NCBI RefSeq assembly: GCF_016919385.1
Contig: NZ_CP070351.1
Span: 1,178,001-1,242,000, forward strand
Origin: Gordonia sp. PDNC005
GTDB lineage: Bacteria; Actinomycetota; Actinomycetes; Mycobacteriales; Mycobacteriaceae
DNA: 64,000 nucleotides
Direction of reading: 5' to 3'
Shown here: piece after piece, positions 62,525 to 64,000 of the stretch
Position numbering within the stretch: the stretch's first letter is position 1
How the letters are laid out: every line of letters starts with the position of its first letter
Position numbers and translations under genes: made by a program
The notes under the pieces: generated by a model
The model's input: the letters and a program-made list of their open reading frames with translations, nothing else
What the model was told of the DNA's origin: nothing
The model's database searches: none

Positions 62525-63913
62525 GTGAGACGCAGTCGCACGATTGAGAACTGGGATGCGGAGGACGTCGTCGCATGGGAGTCCGGCGGGAAGGACATCG
62601 CGCGCCGAAACCTCATCTGGTCGGTGGTCGCAGAACATGTCGGCTTCTCCGTGTGGTCCCTGTGGTCGGTGATGGTGCTGTTCATGCCCTCCGACGTCTA
62701 CGGGATCTCGGCCGGTGACAAGTTTCTGATCGGCGCAGTCGCCACCTTCACCGGTGCGGTGCTGCGGTTCCCGTACACGATGGCCACCACCCGTTTCGGC
62801 GGCCGCAACTGGACGATCTTCTCTGCGGTGGTGCTCCTGGTCCCGGTCACGGCGACGATCGTCCTGCTCGCGAACCCCGGCCAACCGCTCTGGATGTACC
62901 TCGTGTGTGCTGCGTTGACCGGTCTCGGCGGCGGAAACTTCGCATCGTCGATGACCAACATCAACGCCTTCTATCCCCAGCGACTCAAAGGCTGGGCGCT
63001 CGGTCTCAATGCAGGCGGGGGCAATCTGGGTGTGCCCGCCGTCCAGCTGCTCGGACTTCTCGTCCTGGCGCTGGTCGGCGACACCGAGCCCTACTGGGTG
63101 TGTGCCTTCTACCTCGTCGCGCTGGTGGTCGCAGGTATCGGCGCTGCGCTCTTCATGGACAATCTGGTCGGTCCCGGCGTCGACATGACGGCGATGAGAG
63201 CCGCGGTCGCCAACAAGAACACCTGGGTGATCGCACTGTTGTACATCGGGACGTTCGGCTCGTTCATCGGCTTCTCGTTCGCGTTCGCGCAGCTGCTGGT
63301 CATCAACTTCAAAGCAGACGGTCAGTCTGCAAGTGACGCCGCGCTGCATGCCGCCTCGATCGCGTTCATCGGGCCGTTGCTCGGTTCGATCAGCCGCGTG
63401 TACGGCGGGAAGCTCGCCGACCGCATCGGCGGAAGCGTGGTCACGCTCGGGGTGTTCGTCGGCATGATCGGGGCCGCGGCACTTCTGATCGTCGGGAACG
63501 GTTCACTCACCGTCTCCGTGATCGCCTTCATCGCCCTCTTCGTGTTGTCTGGCATGGGCAACGGATCGGTGTACAAGATCATCCCGTCGGTGTTCGATGC
63601 GGCATCACGGTCTTTGCCTCTCGACGAGGCTGGGCGCTCGGACTATTCGCGGTCCATGTCGGGTGCGGTCATCGGAATCGCCGGCGCCGTCGGCGGCCTG
63701 GGAGGCGTCGGCATCAACCTGGTGCTTCGGCAGTCGTACCAGTCCGGTGACGCCGGATCCGGAGTGTGGGCGTTCACCGTCTTCGCGGTGTTCTATCTGA
63801 TCGCCGCCCTGGTCACCTGGCGTGCCTATGTCGCCACGCCCGCCGCGGTCAGCGGCGGCGACGCGCAGGCACCCGCGTCGGAACCGGCAACATCTGGAAC
63901 GATTGCTTCATGA
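62525..63913 (+). CDS. narK: Nitrate/nitrite MFS transporter (NNP family)
   Basis: A 462-aa, 12-helix membrane protein. The NNP signature is GLGGGNFASSMTNINAFYPQ in helix 5 and GWALGLNAGGGNLGVPAVQL after it, and the second nitrate motif lies in GMGNGSVYKIIPSVF. It imports nitrate or exports nitrite. GTG 62525 has GAGGAGG 7 bases upstream. About 270 bases separate it from the small ORF on the other strand. Its stop overlaps the start of the HemD-like gene (ATGA), so the two are translationally coupled. In M. tuberculosis narK3 and Rv0260c form a similar pair. Confidence 0.93.
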   Translation: MRRSRTIENWDAEDVVAWESGGKDIARRNLIWSVVAEHVGFSVWSLWSVMVLFMPSDVYGISAGDKFLIGAVATFTGAVLRFPYTMATTRFGGRNWTIFSAVVLLVPVTATIVLLANPGQPLWMYLVCAALTGLGGGNFASSMTNINAFYPQRLKGWALGLNAGGGNLGVPAVQLLGLLVLALVGDTEPYWVCAFYLVALVVAGIGAALFMDNLVGPGVDMTAMRAAVANKNTWVIALLYIGTFGSFIGFSFAFAQLLVINFKADGQSASDAALHAASIAFIGPLLGSISRVYGGKLADRIGGSVVTLGVFVGMIGAAALLIVGNGSLTVSVIAFIALFVLSGMGNGSVYKIIPSVFDAASRSLPLDEAGRSDYSRSMSGAVIGIAGAVGGLGGVGINLVLRQSYQSGDAGSGVWAFTVFAVFYLIAALVTWRAYVATPAAVSGGDAQAPASEPATSGTIAS

Positions 63914-64000
63914 GTCCCAGTACCGACCGGAGAACCCCGCCCACGTTGGCGGGGTTCTCCGTTGCCATCACTGCGGCTCGGCGCGCGGAAGAGTTCGAGG
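63910..64000 (+). CDS. Uroporphyrinogen-III synthase-like protein, N-terminal fragment (possible HemD-winged-helix regulator)
   Basis: The first 30 codons of a gene that runs off the window. After a short Pro/Arg-rich lead comes LAGFSVAITAARRAEEFE, the typical beginning of HemD-fold proteins (G-x-x-V-A-x-T-x-x-R-R/A-E-E). The ATG at 63910 overlaps the narK stop. Because the gene is coupled to narK it is probably the Rv0260c-type fusion of HemD and an OmpR-like DNA-binding domain that regulates nitrogen genes, but the C-terminal half is not visible. A perfect hairpin at 63929-63960 lies inside these codons. Confidence 0.75.
   Translation, partial: MSPSTDRRTPPTLAGFSVAITAARRAEEFE

Noticed and set aside
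63929..63960. Perfect 13-bp hairpin, first read as the narK terminator
   Set aside because: It lies inside the coding sequence of the overlapping HemD-like gene that begins at 63910, and no T run follows, so it is not listed as a terminator.

Overview
The window is a GC-rich (about two thirds G+C by eye) chromosomal segment of a mycolic-acid-type actinobacterium. The gene content (type I fatty acid synthase followed by acpS, an LdtMt2-like lipoprotein transpeptidase, a plsB2/plsC/wax-ester-synthase cluster, a 14-gene nuo operon preceded by an Rv3143-like receiver, and orn beside tRNA-His) points to Mycobacteriales, with Gordonia or a close relative the best guess. Almost everything looks chromosomal: no transposase, integrase, phage gene or CRISPR array is visible. 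The only mobile-looking items are one DUF222/HNH gene and two copies of a dispersed palindromic repeat.

Layout. 1-7.5 kb: end of fas, acpS, TetR, bcp, a DUF3618 protein, tRNA-Lys, a secreted lipase-like hydrolase under a probable IdeR (iron) box, an L,D-transpeptidase and an acyl-CoA dehydrogenase. 7.5-12.2 kb: three translationally coupled minus-strand genes (secreted amidohydrolase/M19-like protein, GPH/MFS symporter, PLP decarboxylase) that look like a hydrolyse-import-decarboxylate module. 12.3-18 kb: NTF2-like protein, then plsB, HAD-plsC fusion and WS/DGAT for glycerolipid assembly. 18-23 kb: pdxK, a RibD/DHFR-like protein, DUF222/HNH, VOC protein, speG and an enoyl-CoA hydratase.

22.9-30.5 kb is a purine (allantoin) catabolism locus: peptidase E, allantoinase, NCS1 permease, a hydantoin/allantoin-racemase-like protein, (S)-ureidoglycine aminohydrolase, a CitE-like protein and an IclR regulator. 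Four copies of a 15-bp dyad (TTCC-n-C-NNN-G-Y-GGA) lie upstream of the four transcription units and define a probable AllR-type regulon. 30.6-34.2 kb: a hydrolase, a pterin dehydratase, and PadR-DUF1048-ABC ATPase-permease.

34.3-49.7 kb: complete nuoA-N (complex I) on the minus strand, nearly every junction overlapping by 1 or 4 bases, with an Rv3143-like degenerate receiver upstream. 50-62 kb: YhgE/Pip membrane protein, butanediol-dehydrogenase-like enzyme, AI-2E-family protein, an ArsR-SRPBCC fusion with a palindromic operator at its start, tRNA-His, orn, an SDR, fadH, a PadR regulator, an SMP-30-like protein, and an ABC exporter preceded by a 43-codon Trp/Arg-rich small ORF and a strong hairpin. 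The window ends with narK and the first 30 codons of an overlapping HemD-like gene.

Most noteworthy for follow-up: the allantoin operator set, the small ORF-hairpin-exporter arrangement, the dispersed palindrome pair, the IdeR box, and the racemase-like protein that lacks one of the two expected catalytic cysteines.
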